A stretch of DNA of 64,000 nucleotides from RYN-230 sp963704995 (GTDB taxonomy: Bacteria; Actinomycetota; Actinomycetes; Streptosporangiales; Streptosporangiaceae). Location of the stretch: contig CAVPIM010000017.1 of assembly GCA_963704995.1 (NCBI GenBank), positions 868,001 through 932,000 of the forward strand, written 5' to 3'. Every line of letters begins with the position of its first letter. The first letter of the stretch is position 1. This document shows positions 18,891-27,188 of this stretch, piece by piece. A program made the translations under genes and the position numbers. The notes beneath the pieces were generated by a model that ran no database searches, was not told the DNA's origin, and saw nothing but the letters and a program-made list of their open reading frames with translations.

Positions 18891-20105
18891 GTGACGATTC
18901 AGTACGGCGGGCTGCTCGTGGTCGCGGTGGCCGCCTTCGTGGCGCCGCTCATCGCCCGGCTGGTGCCGCGGCGGCTGGTGCCGCCCGTGGTCCTCGAGGT
19001 ACTGGTCGGGATCGTGGTCGGCCCGCAGGTGCTGGGCCTGGTCCGGGCCGAGGGCGCGGCCGAGGTGCTGTACCTGCTGGGCCTGGGCTTCCTGCTCTTC
19101 CTGGCCGGCCAGGACGTGCGGCCGGAGCGGTTCCGGGGTCCGACCTTCCGGCTGGCCGGGACCGCCTTCCTGGTGTCGATGGTGCTGGCCGTCCCGGTCG
19201 CCTTCGGGCTGCACGCGATCGCGCCCGGGGCGGACGTGCGGCTGCTGGCGCTGTGCCTGGTGGCCAGCACGCTCGGGGTGCTGGTCCCGGTCCTGCGTGA
19301 CGCCGAGGAGATCACCACCGAGTTCGGGCAGCTCCTGGTGGTGGCCGGGTCGGTGGGCGAGTTCGGCTCGCTGCTCCTGCTGACCATCCTGTTCTCCGCC
19401 CAGCCCGAGTCCACCCTGGTCCAGGTGATCTACGTGCTGGCCATGGGGGCCGTCGCGCTCGTGCTGGCCCTGGTGCTGAAGCGGCTGTGGCGGACCCCGC
19501 TGATGGCCCGCATCTTCGCCGACTCTGACGAGGACACGTCCCAGCTGCGGGTGCGGGGCGCCTTCGTGACCCTGCTGCTGTTCACCGCGCTGGCGCACCG
19601 GTTCGGCGTGGACGCGCTGCTCGGCGCGTTCATCGCCGGCATGGTGGTCGGCATCTCCGACGGGGACGAGCGGCCTAACCAGGAACGGTACTGGGCCAAG
19701 CTCCGCGCGATCGGCTACGGATTCCTGGTGCCGGTGTTCTTCGTGATGACCGGCGTGCAGTTCAACGTGCGGGCGCTCTTCGCGCACGCCTCGGCGCTGG
19801 CGCTGGTCCCGCTGCTGGTGCTCGCGATCGCGGTGGTCCGCGGCGGGCCGGCCCTGCTGTACCGGCGCAAGCTCGGTACCGCACCCGCGGCGGCCGCCGG
19901 GCTGCTCCAGGCCACCACGCTGACCTTCCCCGTGGTGGTGGCGGACCTGGGCAGCACGCTGGGCCTGCTCAGCCCGGCCAGCGCCGCCGCCCTGATCGGC
20001 GCGTCGCTGCTGTCCGTGCTGCTGTTCCCGGCCGCCGCGCTCGCGCTCCGGCCGTGGAGCAGGGCTCCTGTCCCGGACCGAGACGAGTTCGTCGCCAACC
20101 TGTGA
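18891..20105 (+). CDS. Cation:proton antiporter (CPA2/Kef type)
   Basis: A 404-residue membrane protein of the monovalent cation:proton antiporter-2 family, with about 12 hydrophobic segments. Typical segments are PVVLEVLVGIVVGPQVLGL (residues 31-49), LYLLGLGFLLFLAGQDV near residue 62 and FGVDALLGAFIAGMVVGISD near residue 240. There is no C-terminal TrkA-N or TrkA-C regulatory domain. Start is GTG 18891, since the upstream extension is not coding-like. It is divergent from hemY across 61 bp. Confidence 0.88.
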   Translation: MTIQYGGLLVVAVAAFVAPLIARLVPRRLVPPVVLEVLVGIVVGPQVLGLVRAEGAAEVLYLLGLGFLLFLAGQDVRPERFRGPTFRLAGTAFLVSMVLAVPVAFGLHAIAPGADVRLLALCLVASTLGVLVPVLRDAEEITTEFGQLLVVAGSVGEFGSLLLLTILFSAQPESTLVQVIYVLAMGAVALVLALVLKRLWRTPLMARIFADSDEDTSQLRVRGAFVTLLLFTALAHRFGVDALLGAFIAGMVVGISDGDERPNQERYWAKLRAIGYGFLVPVFFVMTGVQFNVRALFAHASALALVPLLVLAIAVVRGGPALLYRRKLGTAPAAAAGLLQATTLTFPVVVADLGSTLGLLSPASAAALIGASLLSVLLFPAAALALRPWSRAPVPDRDEFVANL

Positions 20106-20150
20106 TCCCGGCGCCGGAACCGGGCTGGCTTGCCGGTACGTCCGAGCGGC

Positions 20151-21092
20151 ATGACATCGTCCTTGCTGTTCCGGGCGGCCGCCTCCACGGCGGTGCTCGC
20201 CGGAGCCTGCCTGCTCGCCGCCGGATGCTCGGCCGGGAATTCCTCCACATCATCGGGTTCCGCGTCCGGCGCCGAGGCCCTCCCGGCCCGGGCCGCCGCT
20301 GGGTCTGGCGCCTCCGGGTCCGGGTCCGCCGGATCGGCCGGCACCTCGCTGACCGCGCTGCCCGCCACATCGTCCATCATCTACACGGCCAGCCTGACCG
20401 TGCGGGCCCAGGACCTCACCCGGGCCGCGGCCCAGGCCACCCAGGTGGCCCGCGTCGCGGGCGGGTACGTGTCCAGTGAGAACACCCAGCTGAACCGGGC
20501 CCACCCAGACCGCTCCACGGTCAGCCTGCAGCTGAAGATCCCGGTCGGCGCCTACCAGGCCACGCTCGGCGCGCTGTCCACCCAGCTCGGCACCCGGCTG
20601 GCGATGTCACAGCACGCCGAGGATGTCACCCAGACCGTCGCCGACGTGACCAGCCGGGTGACGTCGGAGCAGGCGGCGATCAGCCAGCTGCGCGCCCTGC
20701 TGCGCCACGCGGGCTCGGTCAGCAGCCTGCTCACCGTGCAGAACCAGATCAACGAGCAGGAGTCCAGCCTCGAATCGCTGCTTGCCCAGCAGCGCGCCCT
20801 GACCCACGAAACCACCTTCGGCACCGTGAACATGCTCCTGGTCGCGAGCCCGCACGCCGGTCACCAGGCCAGGCACAACCACCCGGGCGGCTTCATCGCC
20901 GGCCTGAAGGCCGGCTGGCACGGCCTCACCCGCGCGGTCTCCGTGCTGCTCACCGGCGCCGGCGCCGCCCTCCCCTTCGCCGTGATCGCCGCCATCCTCG
21001 CCTACCCCGCCTACCGCACCCGCCGCTGGTACCAGGCCCGCCGCACAACCCCCGCCGGCACAACGCCCCCCGACCCCACCCCCCAGCCCTAA
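20151..21092 (+). CDS. DUF4349 domain-containing lipoprotein
   Basis: A 313-residue exported lipoprotein: a hydrophobic signal with lipobox LLAAGC at about residues 21-26, a Ser/Gly/Ala linker to about 65, then the DUF4349 region (SIIYTASLTVRAQDLTRAAA, then VARVAGGYVSSENTQ), a coiled coil near residues 155-215 (EQAAISQLRALLRHAG, then NQINEQESSLESLLAQQRAL) and a C-terminal TM helix near 265-285 before a basic, Pro-rich tail. Function of DUF4349 is unknown. ATG 20151 is preferred to the upstream TTG. It follows the antiporter gene by 45 bp and may be cotranscribed. Confidence 0.83.
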   Translation: MTSSLLFRAAASTAVLAGACLLAAGCSAGNSSTSSGSASGAEALPARAAAGSGASGSGSAGSAGTSLTALPATSSIIYTASLTVRAQDLTRAAAQATQVARVAGGYVSSENTQLNRAHPDRSTVSLQLKIPVGAYQATLGALSTQLGTRLAMSQHAEDVTQTVADVTSRVTSEQAAISQLRALLRHAGSVSSLLTVQNQINEQESSLESLLAQQRALTHETTFGTVNMLLVASPHAGHQARHNHPGGFIAGLKAGWHGLTRAVSVLLTGAGAALPFAVIAAILAYPAYRTRRWYQARRTTPAGTTPPDPTPQP

Positions 21093-21146
21093 CGCGAGGC
21101 AGTCAAGGCCGGCCGCCCGCGGCGCCCAGGCAATGGTTTTACGGCC

Positions 21147-22208
21147 TCACGGCCCAGTAGTCTCGCGGACCGACGCCTCATGGACCAGGTCAGTCAGCCT
21201 AGCCAGCACATCCGGATTGGCCGCCGGCAGCACCCCGTGCCCCAGGTTGAAGATGTGGCCCTCGGCGGCACGGCCCCGGCCGATGATGTCCTTGGCCCGC
21301 CGCTCGATCACGTCCCACGGCGCGAGCAGGAGCGCCGGGTCCAGGTTGCCCTGCAGTGCCTTGCCGGGCTCCACGCGGCGGACCGCCTCGTCCAGCGGGA
21401 CCCGCCAGTCCACCCCGACCACGTCCGCGCCTGCTTCGCCCATCATGCCCAGCAGTTCCCCGGTGGCCACGCCGAAGTGGATCCGCGGCACCCCGGTGTC
21501 GGCCAGGGCGTCGAAGATCCGCTTGCTGTGCGGCAGCACCCCGGCCCGGTAGTCCTCCGGGCTGACCGCCCCGGCCCACGAGTCGAACAGCTGGATCGCG
21601 GAGGCTCCCGCAGCCACCTGGAGCCGCAGCCAGGTGATCGTGATGTCGGCCAGCCTGCCGAGCAGCGTGTTCCACAGCGCCGGGTTGCCGTACATGAGCG
21701 ACTTGGTCAGGTCGTGGCTCTTGGACGGCCCGCCCTCGACCAGGTAGGAGGCCAGCGTGAAGGGGCCGCCGGCGAAGCCGATCAGCGGTTTGGGTCCCAG
21801 CTCGCCCACCAGCGTGGTGACCGCCTCGGTGATGAATTCCACGTCACCTGGCTCCAGCGGGCGCAGCCGGGCCAGATCCCGCTCCTCGCGGATCGGATCG
21901 GCGATGACCGGGCCGACGCCCGGCTTGATGTCGATATCGAGCCCGACCGCCCGCAGCGGGACCACGATGTCGCTGAACAGGATGGCCGCGTCCACGGGGT
22001 AGCGGCGCATCGGCTGCAGCGTGATCTCGGTAATCACGTCCGGCCGGGAGCAGGCCTTGAGCATCGGCATCCCGCCCCGGGCCCGGCGGTATTCGGGCAG
22101 CGAGCGGCCGGCCTGGCGCATGAACCACACCGGGGTGTACGGCACCGGCTGGCGGCGGCAGGCCAGCAGGAACGGGGACTCATCGAGGGGCTTGGGCTGC
22201 ACGTTCAC
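21147..22208 (-). CDS. hemE: Uroporphyrinogen decarboxylase
   Basis: Decarboxylates uroporphyrinogen III to coproporphyrinogen III, the step before HemY and HemQ. The 353-residue protein has both signatures: PVWFMRQAGRSLPEYR near residues 26-41 and LIGFAGGPFTLASYLVEGG near residues 141-159, plus FDSWAGAVSPEDY near residue 208 and the C-terminal FNLGHGVLPAANPDVL. It starts at GTG 22208. It lies about 2.3 kb upstream of hemY in the same orientation, separated by two plus-strand genes. Confidence 0.96.
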   Translation of the reverse strand: MNVQPKPLDESPFLLACRRQPVPYTPVWFMRQAGRSLPEYRRARGGMPMLKACSRPDVITEITLQPMRRYPVDAAILFSDIVVPLRAVGLDIDIKPGVGPVIADPIREERDLARLRPLEPGDVEFITEAVTTLVGELGPKPLIGFAGGPFTLASYLVEGGPSKSHDLTKSLMYGNPALWNTLLGRLADITITWLRLQVAAGASAIQLFDSWAGAVSPEDYRAGVLPHSKRIFDALADTGVPRIHFGVATGELLGMMGEAGADVVGVDWRVPLDEAVRRVEPGKALQGNLDPALLLAPWDVIERRAKDIIGRGRAAEGHIFNLGHGVLPAANPDVLARLTDLVHEASVRETTGP

Positions 22209-22395
22209 ACCTTCGATGCTCTCACAGGAAGCAGGCCCAGCCGCCGTATCTGCCCAGGTGACATGAGGACACGCCGCCCGACATCCACCGATCCGCGTGC
22301 TCCGCGTGCCACGATCGTCACCTGCCTCGCGCCGCAGCCCAAAACCCCCAGATGAGGACGCCTGCGGCGCCCATGGGTAAGGAGGTCACGAGACC

Positions 22396-22605
22396 GTGAA
22401 CCAGATCGACAGCTATTGCCCCGATTGCCGCGGCACCAGCTCATTCGCCCAGGTCCACCCCGGCCCGGGAACCTGTTCCGACGCATTCGATGGCATTTGC
22501 CCGGAATGGTACTGCATCACCTGCGGCGCCGCCGTCCTCCTCGGCGTCCTCCCCGCCCCCCGGCAGCCCCTCAGCATGGCGGAGTTGACCAGGCGGGCCG
22601 CGTGA
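22396..22605 (+). CDS. Small Cys-rich hypothetical protein
   Basis: A 69-residue protein starting at GTG 22396 with an AAGGAGG site about 10 nt upstream. It carries two CxxC pairs (CPDC at residues 8-11 and CITC at about 40-43) plus two more Cys, a pattern of a zinc ribbon or similar metal knuckle. I do not recognise the family. It ends 6 bp before the DUF3000 gene and probably begins the transcription unit that runs through RNase D. The 187 bp between hemE and this gene show no other feature I can support. Confidence 0.6.
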   Translation: MNQIDSYCPDCRGTSSFAQVHPGPGTCSDAFDGICPEWYCITCGAAVLLGVLPAPRQPLSMAELTRRAA

Positions 22606-22611
22606 GATCCG

Positions 22612-23307
22612 ATGGCGACGACGTACGCTCTGCTTATGAGCCAGGTCAGCGGGCCAGCGGCGGCGGGCGAATCGGCCCGGCCTTCGATGCCCGCTGGTGA
22701 CGACGCCGCGGCCGCCTTCGGCGTCATCGCGGCCGGCCTGCAGGCCCAGCGCGAGAAGGTCGGCGGGGTGCGGCCGGAACTGGACTTCGAGGAGGTTCCG
22801 GCCCCGCGCACCCTGGCCCCGTACGCCAGCGCGGTGGCCGCCACCGTGTGGGCGGGCGACGATGAGATCGCCAGCGGCAGGCTGATCCTGCTCTACGACC
22901 CCGAGGGCCAGACCGGCTGGGCCGGGCCACTGCGGGTCATCGCGTACATCCGCGCCGACCTGGATCCGGACATCGCCGAAGACCCGCTCATCGGGCAGGT
23001 GGGCTGGACCTGGCTGACCGAGGCTCTGGAGCACCGCACCGCCGGCTACGCCGAGCCCAGCGGCACGGTCACCACCGTGATCACCGAAGGCTTCGGGGCC
23101 AAGGAGTCCGAGCCCGCGGTCACCGGATTCGAGCTGCGCGCATCCTGGTCCCCGGCGGGCGACGGCGCCGTCCCCGGACCCGGCCCGGACATCCTCGACG
23201 GGCACCTGGCCGCGTGGTGTGACGCGCTGTGCACGGCGGCGGGGCTGCCGCCGCTGGAGGAGGGCGTGACCGCGCTGCGGGCGCCGGGTAGCCGGCGGCC
23301 CGGGTGA
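22612..23307 (+). CDS. DUF3000 domain-containing protein
   Basis: A 231-residue actinobacterial protein matching DUF3000: RPELDFEEVPAPRTLAPYAS near residues 54-73, GRLILLYDPEGQTGWAGPLR near 89-108, VIAYIRADLDPDIAEDPLIG near 109-128 and GFELRASWSP near 171. Function is unknown. Its consistent position before the RNase D gene in actinobacteria, here with a 4-nt overlap, suggests a linked role. ATG 22636 is an alternative start. Confidence 0.85.
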   Translation: MATTYALLMSQVSGPAAAGESARPSMPAGDDAAAAFGVIAAGLQAQREKVGGVRPELDFEEVPAPRTLAPYASAVAATVWAGDDEIASGRLILLYDPEGQTGWAGPLRVIAYIRADLDPDIAEDPLIGQVGWTWLTEALEHRTAGYAEPSGTVTTVITEGFGAKESEPAVTGFELRASWSPAGDGAVPGPGPDILDGHLAAWCDALCTAAGLPPLEEGVTALRAPGSRRPG

Positions 23308-24617
23308 TGGACCAGGAAATCCAGCCCCCCGCGCCGGAAGCGGCGGAGTCCGGGCCACCCGGGGAGACCGGGCCGGCCGGGTCTGAACTGCCCGAACGGC
23401 CGCCAGCCGTCCCCCTGCTGGAGCCCAGGGACGGCTTGCCCCCGCTGGTGACGTCCGCGGGCGCGCTGCGCGAGGCCGTGGAGGCGCTCGGGGCGGGTGA
23501 GGGGCCGGTCGCCGTGGACGCGGAACGGGCGTCCGGTTTCCGCTACGGTCACCGGGCCTTCCTGGTCCAGCTGCGCCGCCGCGGCGCCGGGACGGTGCTG
23601 ATCGACCCGGTGGCCTGCCCTGACCTGGCCGACCTGGACGCCGCGCTGGGCAGCACGGAAGCCGTCTTGCACGCGGCGTCCCAGGACCTGCCGTGCCTGG
23701 CGGACCTGGGCTACCGGCCGCGCCAGCTGTTCGACACCGAGCTCGCGGGGCGGCTGCTCGGCTACCCCCGGGTGGGGCTAGGCCCGCTCGTCGAGAACGT
23801 GCTCGGCCTGGCCCTGGAGAAGGGCTACGCGGCCGCGGACTGGTCCACCCGGCCCCTGCCCGAGGACTGGCTGCGGTACGCCGCGCTCGACGTCGAGGTC
23901 CTGGTGGAACTGCGCGACGCGCTGGCCGAGGAGCTGGTGGCCCAGGGCAAGGACGAGTGGGCCCGGCAGGAGTTCACGGCGGTACTCAACGCCGGCCCGC
24001 CCGCGCCGCGGGCCGATCCCTGGCGCCGCACGTCCGGGATCCACCGGGTGCGCACCCGCCGCGGCCTGGCCATCGTGCGGGAACTGTGGCTCGAACGCGA
24101 CCGGATCGCCCAGCGGCGTGACCTGTCACCCGGCCGGGTGCTGCCGGACTCCGCCATCGTCGAGGCGGCGCGCGCGGCCCCGGCCACGGCCGCCGCCCTG
24201 GCCGGGGTGTCGGGATTCAAGGGCCGCGGGGCCAAGCGGCACGCCCAGGAGTGGTTCGCCGCCATCCGCCGCGCGCACACCGAGGCTGACCAGGCCCTGC
24301 CCCGGCCCTCGGCCCAGGTATCGGAAGGCCCCCCGCCCGCGCACCGCTGGCACGAGCGGGATCCCGAGGCGGCCCGCCGGCTGGCGGCCGTGCGGACGGT
24401 CATCGCGGCGCTCGCCGACGAGCATGCGCTTCCCGCCGAGAACCTGCTGCAGCCCGACTCGGTGCGCAGGCTGGCCTGGCAGCCCCCGGACCCGGTGACC
24501 GCCGGGGCGGTGGCCGCCGACCTGTCCGGCTACGGGGCCCGGCCCTGGCAGGTCCAGCTCACCTCGGGACCACTCGCGGGCGCGCTGCTCCGCCTGGCTG
24601 AGAAGGGCGACGAATAA
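23304..24617 (+). CDS. rnd: Ribonuclease D-like 3'-5' exonuclease with HRDC domain
   Basis: A 437-residue DEDD-type exonuclease. Catalytic residues are visible as VAVDAERASGF near residue 70 (D-x-E), the Asp in SQDLPCLADLG near 130 and YAALDVEVLVEL near 193 (YxxxD). An HRDC-like nucleic-acid-binding domain spans about 245-320 (WLERDRIAQRRDLSPGRVLP). It processes RNA 3' ends. The start overlaps the stop of the DUF3000 gene (GTGATG). A C-terminal actinobacterial extension follows. Confidence 0.88.
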   Translation: MMDQEIQPPAPEAAESGPPGETGPAGSELPERPPAVPLLEPRDGLPPLVTSAGALREAVEALGAGEGPVAVDAERASGFRYGHRAFLVQLRRRGAGTVLIDPVACPDLADLDAALGSTEAVLHAASQDLPCLADLGYRPRQLFDTELAGRLLGYPRVGLGPLVENVLGLALEKGYAAADWSTRPLPEDWLRYAALDVEVLVELRDALAEELVAQGKDEWARQEFTAVLNAGPPAPRADPWRRTSGIHRVRTRRGLAIVRELWLERDRIAQRRDLSPGRVLPDSAIVEAARAAPATAAALAGVSGFKGRGAKRHAQEWFAAIRRAHTEADQALPRPSAQVSEGPPPAHRWHERDPEAARRLAAVRTVIAALADEHALPAENLLQPDSVRRLAWQPPDPVTAGAVAADLSGYGARPWQVQLTSGPLAGALLRLAEKGDE

Positions 24618-24671
24618 CACCCCAGGGTCCTCCCCGCGCCGGAACGCGGACCCGGAGCGCAGACTGGGAGC

Positions 24672-25630
24672 ATGAGCCAGGATGCCCAGCCCCGGCGGAG
24701 GCTGGCCGGCTGGCGGCCGGGCCGGCCTTCGCTCACCGTGCGGCTGGCCGCCGCGGTGACGTGCCTGCTGGCCGCCGGGGCCGTGATCATCGTCGTGGCG
24801 GGCGGCCTGGCCACCCGGGACCACCTGATGCGGCAGGCCCGGCAGGAGCTGCGTGGCTACGCGGGCCAGCTCGCCCGGCATCCGTTCCTGCTCACGCCGC
24901 TCTCCCGGACCGCACCGGGCTCCCCGTCGCTCGGCGCCGTCGCCCCGGCCGGGCCGGCCCGCTGAGTATCGAGGTACGCGGGGCCGGCGGCGAGCTGATC
25001 ATGCGGGTGGGCCCGGGCCGCCGGGCCGGGCCGGGCCTGGCTGTCGCCGAGCCGGTCCGCTACCGGGCGCACCGTATCCCGTACGCCTACAGCGCGGAGG
25101 ACTTCGCCCTCGACGTCACCAGCCCCGCGGGCTCCGGAGCGGCGGGCACTCTCGTGGTGAGCCTGAACCTGGCCCGCATCGGCCAGGCCACCAGCCACCT
25201 GACCGCCGTCATGCTGGCCGCGGGCGGCCTCGCGGTGCTGGCCGCCGGCGGCCTGGCCGCCTGGATGGTCGCCACCATGCTCCGGCGGCTCACCCGGCTG
25301 CCCCCGGCGCTGAGCACCGGGCTGGCCCGGCCCGGGCCGGCCGGTCATCCGGCGGGAACCGGGGTGGCCGCCCGCCGGGCCGCCGAGCGGCAGCGGCAGG
25401 CCATCGCGGACGCCGGCCGGGAGCTGCGCACCCCGCTCAGCGTCCTGGAGGGCCTGGCCGAGTACCACCGGCATCGTGGCCAGCTCGGCGCCGCCGAGTT
25501 CGGGGGCCTGATGGACCGGGTCGCCCGGGAGACCGCGCGGATGGGCACGCTTGTCGATGCCCTGGAGCGGGCTGGCCAGGACCAGCCCGGGCTCCCGGCT
25601 CCAGGCGAAAATGTCAGCCGGGGTGCGTAG
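24672..25630 (+). pseudogene. Degenerate sensor histidine kinase remnant, frame-broken
   Basis: The first frame (ATG 24672) gives a basic start, a TM helix near residues 24-47 and an extracytoplasmic start, then stops at 24965. From about 24940 the next frame continues SIEVRGAGGELIMRVG, a second TM helix (VMLAAGGLAVLAAGGLAAWM) and a HisKA-like segment AGRELRTPLSVLEGLAEYHR. The phosphorylated His expected before ELRTPLS is Arg (GRELRTP in place of SHELRTP), and the protein ends about 60 residues later with no HATPase domain. So it cannot act as a normal kinase even if the frame is restored. No response regulator gene is adjacent. Probably a decayed gene, possibly a dimerisation-only remnant. 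Confidence 0.75.
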
Positions 25631-25677
25631 TCTCAGACTGCCGTGGACGGGGCGAGCGGGGCAGAAGGCGGACGACG

Positions 25678-26241
25678 ATGACGGAACTGGCCTGGGCGAC
25701 GCTCAGCTCGCCGGTCGGGCCCCTCGCGGTGGGCTGCAGCCCGGCGGGGGTGGCGCGGCTGGACTTCAGGGCCCCCGGCGGCGCGGGACGGCGGCCGGCC
25801 GGGCCGCCTACTCCCCCGCAGGCCGGCCCCCCGCAGGCCGGCCCCGGGCTGCTGGGCGCGGCCCGTGACCAGCTGGCCGAGTACTTTGCCGGCCAGCGCC
25901 ACGTGTTCGACCTGCCGCTGGACTGGTCCGCCTGCTCCCGGGCCCAGCACCAGGTGCTGTCGGTGCTCTACGACTCGGTCGGCTACGGCGAGACGGTCAC
26001 CTACGGGGAACTGGCGCAGCGCGCCGTGGCCGGGCCGGACGGGATCTCGCTCCCGGCGCGGGCCATCGGGCGCATCATGGGCTCGAACCCGCTGCCGCTG
26101 ATCGTGCCGTGCCACCGGGTGGTCGCAGGCAACGGGCTGGGCGGGTACAGCGGCGGCACCGGCATCGAGATCAAGCGGTGGCTGCTGATCTTCGAGGGGG
26201 CCCTGCCGGCCACCCTGGACTGGAGCCCCGCCGGCGCCTGA
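25678..26241 (+). CDS. ogt: Methylated-DNA--protein-cysteine methyltransferase
   Basis: Removes O6-alkyl groups from guanine in DNA by suicide transfer to its own cysteine. The 187-residue protein has a short variable N-terminal domain with a Pro/Gly-rich insert at about residues 32-60 and the C-terminal catalytic domain: VTYGELAQRAV, ARAIGRIMGSNPLPLI and the active site PCHRVVAGNGLGGYSGG with Cys near residue 144. ATG 25678 gives the typical short Ogt start. Confidence 0.94.
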   Translation: MTELAWATLSSPVGPLAVGCSPAGVARLDFRAPGGAGRRPAGPPTPPQAGPPQAGPGLLGAARDQLAEYFAGQRHVFDLPLDWSACSRAQHQVLSVLYDSVGYGETVTYGELAQRAVAGPDGISLPARAIGRIMGSNPLPLIVPCHRVVAGNGLGGYSGGTGIEIKRWLLIFEGALPATLDWSPAGA

Positions 26242-26264
26242 CCCGGCCGGACGGGCTGGCCGCC

Positions 26265-27188
26265 TCAGCCACCCGTCAGGTGGTGCTCCTCCCGGGACAC
26301 CAGCGCGTTCCCGCCGACCTGCAGCACCCAGAACCCGCCCAGCGGCAGCGGCTGGGTCTCGGGGGCCTTCGCGCCGAGCACCGAGCAGGCCTCCTCCAGG
26401 ATCGCGGAGAGGTTCTCCCGGTGCCCGCAGATCACCGCGGGCAGGCCGCTGCCCAGGACCTCGCCCACCCGGCGGCGCGCCTGCGCCACGGCGGCCAGCC
26501 CTACGGTGAACGCGGGGTCGGTCTGCACCGGCTGCCCGGCCAGGCCCGCGTAGGCCTGGACCGTCTCGGCGCAGCGCTCGGCGGCCGAGCTGAGCACCCG
26601 GGCGGTCCCGTAGCAGCGGAGCAGCGACGCCAGCTCCTCCTGCTGCCGGCGGCCTACCGCGTCGAGCGGGCGCTTGAGGTCATCGTCATGCCCCTCCGCC
26701 CGCCACTGGTCCTTGCTGCCCGCCGACGCATGACGAACCAGGATCAACGGGGCCGTATCGGGCGGGCCGACCGCGAACTCATCGAGCACGGCGAGGTCAT
26801 GGGGGTAGCTCAGCCGCTCCCGGGCCTGCGGTAGGCCCAGCCAGCCGACCTCGTCCACTTCGTCGTTCGGGATGAAGCCCGGCTGGGGCCCGCCGGCTGC
26901 TTTCGCCGCCCAGTAGTCCACCGTTTTCGGCCGGTTGCCGTGCTGCTGATAGTGCGTGGACGGCAGGCGCCGCCCCAGGACCACCCGGACGCCGGTCTCC
27001 TCGGCCACCTCGCGGACCGCGGTCAGCAGGACGTGCTCGCCGGGCAGCGACTTGCCCTTGGGCAGGCTCCAGTCGTCGTAGCGGCGGCGGTGAACGAGCG
27101 CTACCTCAGGGCCATCGGCCCCTGGCCGCCAGAGCACGGCGCCAGCCGCCCGGATCTCGGCCTCCTGGTCTCCTGCACCCAAGGCCAT
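26265..27188 (-). CDS. mutT1: NUDIX hydrolase fused to histidine phosphatase (MutT1 type)
   Basis: A 307-residue two-domain protein. Residues 10-140 are a NUDIX domain with box residues in GEHVLLTAVREVAEETGV (about 50-67); residues 145-300 are a SixA-like histidine phosphatase with RHASAG near 152. This architecture matches mycobacterial MutT1, which hydrolyses 8-oxo-dGTP and diadenosine polyphosphates. Its ATG overlaps the ppk stop (ATGA), the same ppk-mutT1 pairing known from mycobacteria, and supports a shared polyphosphate/nucleotide role. Confidence 0.92.
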   Translation of the reverse strand: MALGAGDQEAEIRAAGAVLWRPGADGPEVALVHRRRYDDWSLPKGKSLPGEHVLLTAVREVAEETGVRVVLGRRLPSTHYQQHGNRPKTVDYWAAKAAGGPQPGFIPNDEVDEVGWLGLPQARERLSYPHDLAVLDEFAVGPPDTAPLILVRHASAGSKDQWRAEGHDDDLKRPLDAVGRRQQEELASLLRCYGTARVLSSAAERCAETVQAYAGLAGQPVQTDPAFTVGLAAVAQARRRVGEVLGSGLPAVICGHRENLSAILEEACSVLGAKAPETQPLPLGGFWVLQVGGNALVSREEHHLTGG

